Positions 52,281 to 60,108 of a DNA stretch of 64,000 nt are shown in pieces. A program made the translations under genes and the position numbers. Each line of letters starts with the position of its first letter. Position 1 is the stretch's first letter. Below the pieces are notes generated by a model. The model did not search any database and had not been told where the DNA came from. It saw only the letters and a list, made by a program, of their open reading frames with translations. The DNA is taken from the NCBI GenBank assembly GCA_046297935.1, contig JBKBHA010000009.1, forward strand, positions 105,925 through 169,924. The letters run 5' to 3'. The stretch comes from CAYMZZ01 sp046297935. Lineage in GTDB: Bacteria; Bacteroidota; Bacteroidia; Chitinophagales; Chitinophagaceae.

Positions 52281-53255
52281 ATGCTATTCACGCTCAACAG
52301 ACAACGCATGGGAGCCCTGCTACTGGCCTTGCTTTTTTGCCAGCAAGATGCTCAGGCACAGACGCCTTCGCCAATTGCCGACAACTTTCTGGAACGATCA
52401 GCCAGCAACTTCTCGATTCCATTTTTCTGGCAGGGCGATACCATCAACGACAAATGGGAAGCACATACGGCCATGCTCCTGCCCGTGAAGTTGAAAAGCT
52501 GCCCGCGGCAGTTCTATATGCAGTTCGACCTGGGGTCCCCCTCTTCGCTATTTTACAAAAACAAAATAAAGGCGATCCGGCAGCAGTATCCATCCTCTAT
52601 TTCATTAAAAGATTCGGCTGAGGGGCTAAGCAATTTTTCATTCCAACTTGGAGATGCCAGCATACTGGCCCGTCAAATTGTCGTCCAACAATTTGATATT
52701 TCCGGCATTCGTTGGGACGATACAACAGCGGTCGACATCATCGGAACCATCGGTGCCGATCTTATCGACGAGCGAATAGCTGTGATCGAATATCCCCAGC
52801 AAAGAATCAGCATCTCAACGACCCTGCCGCCGGAAATAAAGACGCCGCTTACCTGGACCAACTTCGTTTATGCCCAACGAAGAATATTGTTGCCGGCAAT
52901 CATCCGAAACAAATCCACCCTTCTTTATTTCGACACCGGTTCCAGTTTGTACGAACTGCTCACGGATCAACAAACCGCCGAATCGCTGGCAATACCAGGC
53001 AGTCCTGTCGCAAAAAGCCAGGTGAAATCCTGGGACAAATACCTGACTGCAAACAGCCTCAATAGCGCCGACAGCATCGCCATCGGCGGTTGCCAACTTC
53101 CGATCCGCCGGGCTACGTATATCGAAGGAGTGAACCAATCACAGGTAAATCAGATGATGAAAATGGGCATCGGCGGAATGACTGGTAATACCCTATTTCT
53201 CGACCATCAACTGATCCTGGACACCAGAGATAAGAAATTTGCCATTATTCGTTAG
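52281..53255 (+). CDS. Exported aspartic-protease-like protein (DLGS ... DTGS)
   Basis: 324 aa with signal peptide (MGALLLALLFCQQDAQAQ). Two related segments are visible: YMQFDLGSPSSLFYKN near residue 80 and LLYFDTGSSLYELLTDQQ near residue 213, each followed by beta-rich sequence. DTG-S is the retropepsin/pepsin active-site motif, and the first copy has DLGS. VDIIGTIGADLIDERIAVIE between them matches the hydrophobic I-G element after the Asp loop in retropepsin-like proteins. It may be a two-lobed periplasmic protease; activity is uncertain because the first motif is altered. Confidence 0.7.
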   Translation: MLFTLNRQRMGALLLALLFCQQDAQAQTPSPIADNFLERSASNFSIPFFWQGDTINDKWEAHTAMLLPVKLKSCPRQFYMQFDLGSPSSLFYKNKIKAIRQQYPSSISLKDSAEGLSNFSFQLGDASILARQIVVQQFDISGIRWDDTTAVDIIGTIGADLIDERIAVIEYPQQRISISTTLPPEIKTPLTWTNFVYAQRRILLPAIIRNKSTLLYFDTGSSLYELLTDQQTAESLAIPGSPVAKSQVKSWDKYLTANSLNSADSIAIGGCQLPIRRATYIEGVNQSQVNQMMKMGIGGMTGNTLFLDHQLILDTRDKKFAIIR

Positions 53256-53321
53256 TAGGAAAGTACCATGCCTGCAACTGGATCGTAAGGTGAAAGGGTA
53301 CATCCTCCCGTCAGCTATTAG

Positions 53322-53350
53322 TGTGTTATAAGCAGAGTACACTAATTTTG
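53322..53350 (+). promoter_or_regulatory. Candidate Bacteroidota promoter
   Basis: TAATTTTG at 53343-53350 fits the -7 consensus TAnnTTTG, with TGTG at 53322-53325 as a weak -33 element (17-nt spacing, slightly short). It would start transcription about 65 nt before the reductase gene at 53422. Confidence 0.4.
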
Positions 53351-53421
53351 AACAGAAGTTAACCAGAAGGGCATAAAGCGACATCCGTGCGACGCATCTT
53401 TTTTACAACAATGATTATGTC

Positions 53422-53967
53422 ATGAGAAAAGTAATTGCAGCCATTAATATGACCATCGATGGCGTTTGCGACCACAGGGTTGGGGTGGTTGATGAAAAGC
53501 TTCATCAACATTATGCCCGGCTCATTGATGATTCGGGAGTAATCTTATATGGCCGCAGCACTTTTGAGCTGATGAAGTACTGGCAAACATTACTGACTGA
53601 TCCATCGGACCAGGCATCGATGAATGAGTTTGCGCATTCGATCGATAAAATTGAAAAACTGGTTTTCTCCAGTACCTTAACCGACACCGGCTGGAACACA
53701 GCTACAATAGCGAGGCAATCGCTGGAGCAAACTATTTCTGAGTTGAAGAGCCAGCCTGGAAAGGACATCCTGATTGGCAGCAGGAGTTTAATTATTCAAT
53801 CACTAAACAGCGCCTTGGTGGATGAATTTCAGATTTGTATTCATCCGATGGTAGAAGGAAAAGGCTTGCGATTGTTTGATGAAATAGAAAGAGAGATCTT
53901 TTTTAAGCTGACGAAGACAAAATCGCTGCCCTCCGGAGTTACGATTTTGTATTATCAACCTACGTGA
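53422..53967 (+). CDS. Dihydrofolate-reductase-family protein (RibD C-terminal type)
   Basis: 181 aa with the RibD_C/DHFR-like fold: MRKVIAAINMTIDGVCDHRV, ILYGRSTFELMKYWQTLL, KLVFSSTLTDTGWNTATI, LKSQPGKDILIGSRSLIIQS, DEFQICIHPMVEGKGLRLFD. These are NADPH-dependent reductases of unknown substrate, abundant in Bacteroidota. Complete and of normal length. It ends 2 nt from the stop of the convergent lipoprotein gene. Confidence 0.92.
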   Translation: MRKVIAAINMTIDGVCDHRVGVVDEKLHQHYARLIDDSGVILYGRSTFELMKYWQTLLTDPSDQASMNEFAHSIDKIEKLVFSSTLTDTGWNTATIARQSLEQTISELKSQPGKDILIGSRSLIIQSLNSALVDEFQICIHPMVEGKGLRLFDEIEREIFFKLTKTKSLPSGVTILYYQPT

Positions 53968-53969
53968 TT

Positions 53970-54395
53970 TCAAAAATCCTTTCGCTTGCAGATAATCAAC
54001 TCCTGATCGTTTTTGTCAGAAATCTCGGTGGGGCGCAGTCCGGCTGGTGCCACTACAATTTTAAGCGAGTTGCCGTTTAGCTCATAGCCAACACTGACAG
54101 GTGCTGCATCGGCAGGCGCATCCAATGGCTTGATCACAATATACCTTGGGTTGCTGCTGGTATCCAGAGTATAGGGATACTTCACCACCATGCCTTTTTC
54201 GTCTATAAATGTGAGTGTGTCTTTGTTGAAAGTATATTGAAAATCGACCTGCTTACTGATGCCGTTCACGCTTTCCGTTTCTGCCAACCAGGTTCCCTGA
54301 ATATTGGCATGGTCGCCCGGTTTTGCCGAATCTGCATTAGGGCTGCAGGAAAAAATGCTTACCAAAACCAGTGAAGCGAGGAGGCCTTTTATCAT
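53970..54395 (-). CDS. Putative lipoprotein (TIGR03067-like)
   Basis: 141 aa with lipoprotein signal MIKGLLASLVLVSIFSC (lipobox IFSC). The mature part has NIQGTWLAETESVNGISKQV, YTFNKDTLTFIDEKGMV and YELNGNSLKIVVAP, a single small beta-barrel-like domain resembling the TIGR03067 group. No enzymatic function is known for that group. Its 5' end faces the AbiE operon region. Confidence 0.75.
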   Translation of the reverse strand: MIKGLLASLVLVSIFSCSPNADSAKPGDHANIQGTWLAETESVNGISKQVDFQYTFNKDTLTFIDEKGMVVKYPYTLDTSSNPRYIVIKPLDAPADAAPVSVGYELNGNSLKIVVAPAGLRPTEISDKNDQELIICKRKDF

Positions 54396-54513
54396 TTTAT
54401 ATCATTATTTTATTTAACTCCGTTGGATCCAAACCACGATCTAAAACTAGCGACTGTGGGCGATCGATGGCAACCATTTGTTTCAAGGTATAGCGTTTTA
54501 CAAAATTTGTAAC

Positions 54514-54601
54514 AGTAATTCGGAAAAAATCCGAATTACTGTACTTTATTTGACATATTAATGCTAAATTTCGCTAACTAATTCGGATAAAATCCGAATT
54601 A
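54514..54601 (+). promoter_or_regulatory. Twin inverted-repeat operator upstream of abiE genes
   Basis: Two near-identical symmetric sites: AGTAATTCGGA-N5-TCCGAATTACT at 54514-54540 (11-bp arms) and TAATTCGGA-N5-TCCGAATTA at 54579-54601 (9-bp arms). Centres are 63 bp apart, six helical turns. The second ends 19 nt before the abiEi start. AbiEi antitoxins bind paired inverted repeats and repress their own promoter cooperatively, so this is the expected operator. Confidence 0.8.
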
Positions 54602-54620
54602 TCATCTTAATTTTTGCATT

Positions 54621-55259
54621 ATGGAGTTTAAGAAAGATGTCAAAAGGTATGCGGGTCAGCCGCTTCTCAAGCAGGTGCTATTGGATCTTTTGAAAGAGTA
54701 TAAGCGCCCCTTTGATAAGTTGGATGAGTTGGTAAAACAGCAGGCATTAACCCAGGTGCGAAGGGGTGTGTACATTCCAGGGCCCAATCTGGATATGCAG
54801 GGACCTGAACCTTTTTTGCTGGCCAACCACCTGTATGGGCCGAGTTATGTATCGCTGGATGCCGCCCTTTCTTATTGGGAACTGATTCCCGAACAGGTTT
54901 ATGAAATTACTTCCGTTACCACCCGCAATACCAGGCAATTTATTTCAGCTGCGGGTCGGTTTACTTATCGGCACATGCCCAGCCCCTGGTATAGCTACGG
55001 AATTCAACAGGTGAAACTTGTCGAGAAACAAACAGCGCTGCTGGCGGGTAAGGAAAAAGCCTTGTGCGACAAGTTGATTGCTACGGCGGGACTTCAACTG
55101 CGAAGTATTCCGCAGGCCCGCCAATTGTTGACCGAAGATTTAAGGATGGAACCAGAAACATTGAAATACCTGGATACGGAAATGATGGCAGGCTGGTTGT
55201 CGGCAGCGCCAAAGCGGCGGACTATCGAAATATTAATTAAAACAATCGAAAGCTTATGA
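54621..55259 (+). CDS. abiEi: AbiEi-family antitoxin / transcriptional autoregulator
   Basis: 212-aa antitoxin of a type IV system. The N-terminal winged helix is visible in LLKQVLLDLLKEYKRPFDKL and LTQVRRGVYIPGP. The central antitoxin domain has LANHLYGPSYVSLDAALSYW, ITSVTTRNTRQFISAAGRFT and LAGKEKALCDKLIATAGLQL, the usual AbiEi family order. It both represses the operon and neutralises the toxin. The stop overlaps the toxin start (ATGATTAA), and a twin operator lies just upstream. Confidence 0.92.
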   Translation: MEFKKDVKRYAGQPLLKQVLLDLLKEYKRPFDKLDELVKQQALTQVRRGVYIPGPNLDMQGPEPFLLANHLYGPSYVSLDAALSYWELIPEQVYEITSVTTRNTRQFISAAGRFTYRHMPSPWYSYGIQQVKLVEKQTALLAGKEKALCDKLIATAGLQLRSIPQARQLLTEDLRMEPETLKYLDTEMMAGWLSAAPKRRTIEILIKTIESL

Positions 55260-56371
55260 TTAAAGAATGGCTGGAGGAATACAAGCCGACAAACTATCGC
55301 GAAGCCGACCAGGCCCTGCGTGAAATAATGCAGGAAATTGCATTAAGTGGTTTGCAGCGAAGCGGATTCTTTGAAGTAGCCGCCTTTTACGGCGGCACCG
55401 CCTTGCGCATTTTTCACGGCTTACCACGTTTTTCGGAAGACCTTGATTTTTCGTTGAAACAGGAGATACCCAACTTCACCCTTGCTCCTTACCTCAAGGG
55501 AATAAAGGACGAGTTCAGTGCATTGGGTATTCATGTAAATGTGACTGAAAAAGAAAAATCGATGACCACAGCAGTCGACTCTGCCTTTCTGAAAGCAGAA
55601 ACAGAGTGGAAAGAATTATTCATAAAAGAAATTCTGCCACAGGAGTCGGTAAAAATGAGAGCTACCATCAAAATAAAACTGGAAGTGGATACAAAGCCAC
55701 CTGCTGGTTTTGCAACGGAGCAGTTGCTGCTTACAAAGCCATTCTCATTTTATACCACCTGCTTTACGCTCCCCCATCTTTTTGCCGGTAAAATGCATGC
55801 ATTATTATTTCGCAAGTGGAAAGGCCGTGTGAAAGGAAGGGATTGGTTTGATTTTGCCTGGTATGTAGGCCGGGGAACAGCTCTTAGTCTTGAGCACCTG
55901 GCTCTCCGGGCAAAGGATAGTGGTGACTGGCCAAAAGAAACGATGAACATCAAAGAATTTACCGATCTGTTAACGGCAAAAATCGCAGCGGTAAAGATGG
56001 AACAAATTAAGCAGGATGTAATACCCTTTATTCCCGAGGTTCGCCAGTTAGATATCTGGTCGCCGGGATATTTCATGGACCTGGTGAAGCAAATAAAATA
56101 CGAAAGCAAAATGAAAGTAACCGCTCATTGGTCTGATCCGGTTCTTTTAGAATATGGCAGGACTGTCAGGATTTTCGCCTCACCGCATTCTGTTACGGTA
56201 AAAATCTACAATGCATCTGGAATATCCATTGAAAAAACAACGAACCCGGCCGACAGGGAAATTGTTTTTACGGCATCAGAAATAGCAGCAATAGATCCAC
56301 CTATGATGGCTTTTCTTTTAACAGAAGGCAAAGAAGCGTATGTGGAGTACCAATACATAAACGAGGAATAA
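55256..56371 (+). CDS. abiEii: AbiEii nucleotidyltransferase toxin
   Basis: 371-aa DNA-polymerase-beta-fold nucleotidyltransferase toxin. Motif I is AAFYGGTALRIFHGLPRFSE with EDLDFSLKQE giving the metal-binding Asp pair, and MRATIKIKLEVDTKPPAG the later strand. HLFAGKMHALLFRKWKGRVK and GRDWFDFAWYVGRG form the conserved downstream block. In AbiE systems the toxin acts after phage infection to stop growth. The C-terminal 80 residues (from about VTAHWSDPVLLEYG) extend beyond the catalytic core. Translationally coupled to the antitoxin by a 4-nt overlap. Confidence 0.93.
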   Translation: MIKEWLEEYKPTNYREADQALREIMQEIALSGLQRSGFFEVAAFYGGTALRIFHGLPRFSEDLDFSLKQEIPNFTLAPYLKGIKDEFSALGIHVNVTEKEKSMTTAVDSAFLKAETEWKELFIKEILPQESVKMRATIKIKLEVDTKPPAGFATEQLLLTKPFSFYTTCFTLPHLFAGKMHALLFRKWKGRVKGRDWFDFAWYVGRGTALSLEHLALRAKDSGDWPKETMNIKEFTDLLTAKIAAVKMEQIKQDVIPFIPEVRQLDIWSPGYFMDLVKQIKYESKMKVTAHWSDPVLLEYGRTVRIFASPHSVTVKIYNASGISIEKTTNPADREIVFTASEIAAIDPPMMAFLLTEGKEAYVEYQYINEE

Positions 56372-56445
56372 TATCTGCAAGCCAGGATTGCATAAGGATG
56401 AGGGTAAGGTTGATCTGGTTAGGGATGTGCCGAAGTGAGTCTCTA

Positions 56446-57561
56446 TCACCTTGCCATCCTCCCCTTCCACTCATAGCGCCCAATCAAGCCCAAAAATCCC
56501 GACAGCACGGTATATAGCATATGAAAGGGCTGAAAAAGGAAAAAGGAAAGGAATCCAAACCGCAACCCAAAGAATCGGAAGACGGGGAATACAAATGGCC
56601 ACTCCAGCAGGGTTTTGCCTAACCAAAGCAGGAGGGCGGCGAGCAGGAACCAGGCATTCCAAAGTGAAGCGACCAACAGAAAAGGAAAGCTGAGATTGAC
56701 CAGATACACCAACAGCATCACGAAAAAGATAGGGCCTTCGGTATAGTGCCGGGCCTTGCTAGCCCAACGAATGCGCTGGTTGAAGAAGGCGCGCCAGCTA
56801 AAAGCCGGCGCAGTGCGTACAATGGCCTCGGGGCTATGCAACCAACCTACCTGCCGGGGAAAACGACGATTGATTTTCTGCAACAGCAACATATCGTCGC
56901 CGGAAGCAATATGATCAATGTTCTCAAAACCATTGACGGCATCGAAGGCTTCGCGGGCATAAGCCTGGTTGGCGCCATTGCTCATGGCATGCAGGCGGCT
57001 GTGTACACTTACGGCGGTGACTCCCTGCAATACGGCAAAATCCATTTGTTGGAAGCTCTGCAGAAAACTTCCGTTGCTGTTCATAACAACCGGCGCGGCC
57101 ACATAGCAGCTTTGGGTTTGCTGCTGAAAATTCATGATGCAGCTAAGCCATTGAGGACCCATTTCACAATCGCCATCGGTGGTTACGATCCATTGTCCGC
57201 GGGCCAGGGCCAGACCGGCTTCAATGGCGCGCTTTTTATGCGATCGGGTGACCTTGTTGTCTAAAGCAATCAGCTCCACTCCATCGAAGCTTTGTACAAT
57301 TTCGCGGGTATTATCTTCACTGGCATCGTCTATCACAATGATCTGGCGGAGATGGGCGGGATAGTCCTGCTGCAGCAGGCATTGCAACAATCGGCCGATA
57401 TGAGCAGCTTCGTTGCGTACGGGTACCAGCACGGTCACCGTTGCAGCAGGTTGGGTATTACTGGCCGCAAATTCAGGAATACGAATCCAGGCCCGTCGGT
57501 ACCAAAGCATTAAAGCGCCATAGGCGAGCAGGATCAGCAATGCGGGCAACCAGATGAGCAT
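56446..57561 (-). CDS. Family 2 glycosyltransferase, membrane-bound
   Basis: 371 aa. N-terminal span (LIWLPALLILLAYGALMLWY), GT-A domain with IVIDDASEDNTREI, IVTTDGDCEMGPQWLS (DxD), GANQAYAREAFDAVNGFENI, SGDDMLLLQKINRR and the QRIRW motif (NQRIRWASKARHY), then C-terminal spans. Of the type that adds sugars to lipid carriers or makes surface polysaccharide. Not linked to the GT2 locus at 27 kb. It is downstream of, and same strand as, the alpha/beta hydrolase gene. Confidence 0.9.
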   Translation of the reverse strand: MLIWLPALLILLAYGALMLWYRRAWIRIPEFAASNTQPAATVTVLVPVRNEAAHIGRLLQCLLQQDYPAHLRQIIVIDDASEDNTREIVQSFDGVELIALDNKVTRSHKKRAIEAGLALARGQWIVTTDGDCEMGPQWLSCIMNFQQQTQSCYVAAPVVMNSNGSFLQSFQQMDFAVLQGVTAVSVHSRLHAMSNGANQAYAREAFDAVNGFENIDHIASGDDMLLLQKINRRFPRQVGWLHSPEAIVRTAPAFSWRAFFNQRIRWASKARHYTEGPIFFVMLLVYLVNLSFPFLLVASLWNAWFLLAALLLWLGKTLLEWPFVFPVFRFFGLRFGFLSFFLFQPFHMLYTVLSGFLGLIGRYEWKGRMAR

Positions 57562-57585
57562 GGCACAAATCTACTTATTCAAACA

Positions 57586-58449
57586 CTAAGTGAGCAGGGC
57601 CTGTACGATATCGGCACTGTGTTTTTCATGAAGCAACTGATGGCCTGATTCAATGATCTGGCAGCGGGCCTGGGCTTCGATGCCTTTTACAAATTTTTGT
57701 CCGTGAATGGGTAGAATAATGCGGTCGTGTTGGCCATAGAGTAAACGAACCGGTGTACCCGATTTTTGAAGATGCGATTTGATGGCTTTCAGATCGGGAC
57801 GAAAGTGGCGCAGGCCAATCCAGCGCTGGTACAATTGGGCGCGCACTTCTTTGTTGCCGATATAGTATCGTACAAACTTGAAGATGCTGCTATTGACCAA
57901 TCCCAGTTTGTTGAAAATTTTCAGGAAGCCGAAGAACCAGCCCGGGTGGCGCATGGTAAACCGAAATAATTGGCGGCCGAGCCAGGTCTGGGTGGCAAAC
58001 CAGTACCAGAAATTCAGTTTCAGTCCATCGGGTGCGAGCAAAACGAGTTTCTGTACCGGAATGGTTAGTTCTGTGAGCATTGAAAGGGCGAGTCGGCCAC
58101 CGAGGCTAAAGCCAATGAGGTCGATGCCCTGTTGGGCTGCGTGGGTGAGGCCTTCCTTTTGAATTATCTGCATCAGTGTTTCCCGCAGTTCGGTGCCGGA
58201 GAAATTGGGTCCCTGGTTCCAGACTGTGTGGCCATGCCAGGGCAGGTCGATGGCGAGAAAGGAGTAGTGTGCCAGTGCGGGTTCTTTGGACAGAAAGGCG
58301 TAGTGGGCACCGCTTTCGCCATAGCCATGGAGGCTGATGGCCAGGCGGCTACCTTGTCCCCAGCGATGGTAGGCCAGGGTGGATTGTTGAAATGCGATGG
58401 TTGATGTGATGGGTTGGTTTATTTGTGTGCAATTTATTGAAAGCTTCAG
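57586..58449 (-). CDS. Alpha/beta hydrolase lacking a canonical start codon
   Basis: About 287 aa. Homology-like features run well upstream of the first ATG (58173): LAISLHGYGESGAHYAFLSK (oxyanion HG), FLAIDLPWHGHT, then IDLIGFSLGGRLALSML (nucleophile elbow G-F-S-L-G), RLLYGQHDRIIL (acid region) and IIESGHQLLHEK (catalytic His). The frame stays open upstream but has no ATG, GTG or TTG; CTG at 58449 (then KLSINCTQINQ) is the most natural start. Either a CTG start is used or the start has mutated next to the repeat block that abuts it. Confidence 0.75.
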   Translation of the reverse strand: MKLSINCTQINQPITSTIAFQQSTLAYHRWGQGSRLAISLHGYGESGAHYAFLSKEPALAHYSFLAIDLPWHGHTVWNQGPNFSGTELRETLMQIIQKEGLTHAAQQGIDLIGFSLGGRLALSMLTELTIPVQKLVLLAPDGLKLNFWYWFATQTWLGRQLFRFTMRHPGWFFGFLKIFNKLGLVNSSIFKFVRYYIGNKEVRAQLYQRWIGLRHFRPDLKAIKSHLQKSGTPVRLLYGQHDRIILPIHGQKFVKGIEAQARCQIIESGHQLLHEKHSADIVQALLT

Positions 58450-58465
58450 TTGCTGCGAACCTGTA

Positions 58466-59205
58466 CTGTTTGTAGGGTTTCCTTTTTGGCAGCAGTTCTG
58501 TTCCTGCAGGTTTGCATAGATGACTTTTGGTGCAGCAGTTCTGTTCCCGCAGATAACGCTGATCTGAGCGCAGATGACGCAGATAAGAGGTTGTGATATT
58601 AGCTATCAAACTCCTGGATTTGAGAAGGAAAAATCCGCGCAATCTGCGGGAAAAGAAAGCCGGTGCTGTTTACAATGTTACCTTTTCGGCAGCATTTCTG
58701 TTCCCACGGATTTACACAGATTTGTACACAGATTTACACAGATGACTCCAGGTGCAGCAGTTCTGTTCCCGCAGATAACGCCGATCTGAGCGCTGATGAC
58801 GCAGATGGTAGGCTGTGATATTAACTATCAAACTCCTGCATTTAAGAAGGAAAATCCGCGCAATCTGCGTTCCAATCTGCGTGATCTGCGGGAAAAGAAA
58901 GCATGCGCTGTTTGTAGGTTTCCTTTTCCGCAGCAGTTCTGTTCCCGCAGATGACGCAGATCTGAGCGCTGATTACGCAGATAAGAGGTTGTGATATTAG
59001 CTATCAAACTCCTCCATTTAAGAAGGAAAAATCCGCGCAATCTGCGTTCCAATCTGCGGTATCTGCGGGAAAAGAAAGCCTGCACTGTTTGTAGGTTTCC
59101 TTGCTGGCAGCAGTTCTGTTCCCGCAGATGACGCTGATCTGAGCGCTGATGACGCAGATGATTTGTTCTGTGTAAATCTGTGGGAACAGAACTGCCGCCG
59201 GGAGG
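58466..59205. repeat. Tandem array of ATCTGYG elements (58.5-59.2 kb)
   Basis: Four successive openings with CTGTTTGTAGG(G)TTTCCTT and GGCAGCAGTTCTGTTCCCGC (near 58466, 58662, 58906, 59083). Each is followed by CAGATGACGCAGAT-type units and GTTGTGATATTAGCTATCAA, then CTCC(A)TTTAAGAAGGA, ATCCGCGCAATCTGCG and a closing ATCTGCGGGAAAAGAAAGC. Unit length is about 180-240 bp. Each unit has inverted ends. No gene in this stretch of about 800 nt. Confidence 0.88.
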
Positions 59206-59261
59206 GGTAGGCTTAATTGAAATGATGTAGAATCCATGTCCAGCAACAGCCAGAAAATTGA

Positions 59262-59313
59262 TTTGGGATTTCCCGGAAATTGCCTAAATTTGGATAGTTG
59301 CACAAACAACTAT
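59262..59313 (+). promoter_or_regulatory. MarR promoter with overlapping palindromic operator
   Basis: -33 TTTG at 59262-59265 and -7 TAAATTTG at 59285-59292 with 19-nt spacing match the Bacteroidota consensus. Immediately after is a palindrome ATAGTTG-N6-CAACTAT (59294-59313) ending at the ATG. It covers the presumed start site, the classic placement for autorepression by a MarR protein. The leader would be only about 15 nt. Confidence 0.75.
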
Positions 59314-59754
59314 ATGCCAAACAACCATTTTAAGAAGGGAGAGCTCTATAGTTTCATCACCGGTAAAGCATCCACCGCTATTGCACGACGCCTGCAAAAG
59401 CGATTCAATTCGGCAGGACTGAATCTGACGATTGAACAGTGGAGTGTGCTATACCATTTATGGAAACAGGATGGCCAGAGTCAGCAGCAGTTGTGCAATG
59501 CTACCTTTCGCGACAAACCGAGCATCACACGACTGGTAGACAATCTCGAGAAACTGAACCTGGTGAAGCGGGTGCCTTCGGAACACGATCGTAGGATCAA
59601 CATGATCTATCTGACCAAACAGGCGCAAAAACTGGAGGAAGAAACGATGCAGATCGCTGACGAAACATTGAATGATGCATTGAAAACAGTGCCGGCGGAA
59701 AAGATTGAAGTGTGTAAGGAGGTGCTGCAGGTGGTGTATGATAATTTGAAGTGA
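59314..59754 (+). CDS. MarR family transcriptional regulator
   Basis: 146 aa from the ATG at 59314; the upstream-open frame runs through the promoter and operator and is discounted. Winged-HTH signature: LTIEQWSVLYHLWKQDGQSQ, FRDKPSITRLVDNLEKLNLV and VKRVPSEHDRRINMIYLTKQ. The N- and C-terminal helices form the dimer interface. Ligand unknown. The stop codon runs straight into a GTGAGAG microsatellite. The acyl-CoA dehydrogenase gene 355 nt downstream could be a target. Confidence 0.93.
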   Translation: MPNNHFKKGELYSFITGKASTAIARRLQKRFNSAGLNLTIEQWSVLYHLWKQDGQSQQQLCNATFRDKPSITRLVDNLEKLNLVKRVPSEHDRRINMIYLTKQAQKLEEETMQIADETLNDALKTVPAEKIEVCKEVLQVVYDNLK

Positions 59755-59900
59755 GAGAGGTGAGAGGTGAGAGGTGAGAGGTGAGAGGTGAGAGGTGAAA
59801 GGTGAGAGGTGAGAGGTGAAAGGTGAGAGGTGAGAGGTGAGAGGTGAAAGGTGAAAGGTGAGAGGTGAAAGGTGAGACGTGAAACGTGAAGGGTGAGAGA
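59752..59900 (+). repeat. Long heptamer microsatellite after the MarR gene
   Basis: About twenty 7-nt units GTGAGAG or GTGAAAG (with GTGAGAC/GTGAAAC variants at the far end) starting in the MarR stop codon. Same heptamer and orientation relative to the gene as at 11.5 kb. The decay of units with distance from the gene suggests growth from the gene-proximal end. Confidence 0.97.
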
Positions 59901-59966
59901 ATGGTTTGTATAATGATGGGATATCTGATGTGTAGGCGGGATAGTGACTTTTGCAGGTGAGGTAGA

Positions 59967-60015
59967 CAAAATCTGTGTAATCTGTGTCTCGATCTGTGTA
60001 CATCTGTGGGAACTG
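59967..60015 (+). repeat. Dispersed ATCTGYG repeat, half copy
   Basis: AATCTGTGTAATCTGTGTCT, then ATCTGTGTACATCTGTGGGA ACTGG. A degenerate half element between the microsatellite and the acyl-CoA dehydrogenase leader. Confidence 0.75.
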
Positions 60016-60108
60016 GAAAGCTGTATTTGAGGCGCGTTGTCCTGGATAGCGAAAGTTTATTCCGGCAGAAAGAGAAGCAACAAAACTTTTGACATAAAAC
60101 TTAACCAT

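Noticed and set aside
58466..59205. CRISPR array
   Set aside because: Units are 180-240 bp, imperfect and palindromic, with no regular short repeats separated by unique spacers and no cas genes.
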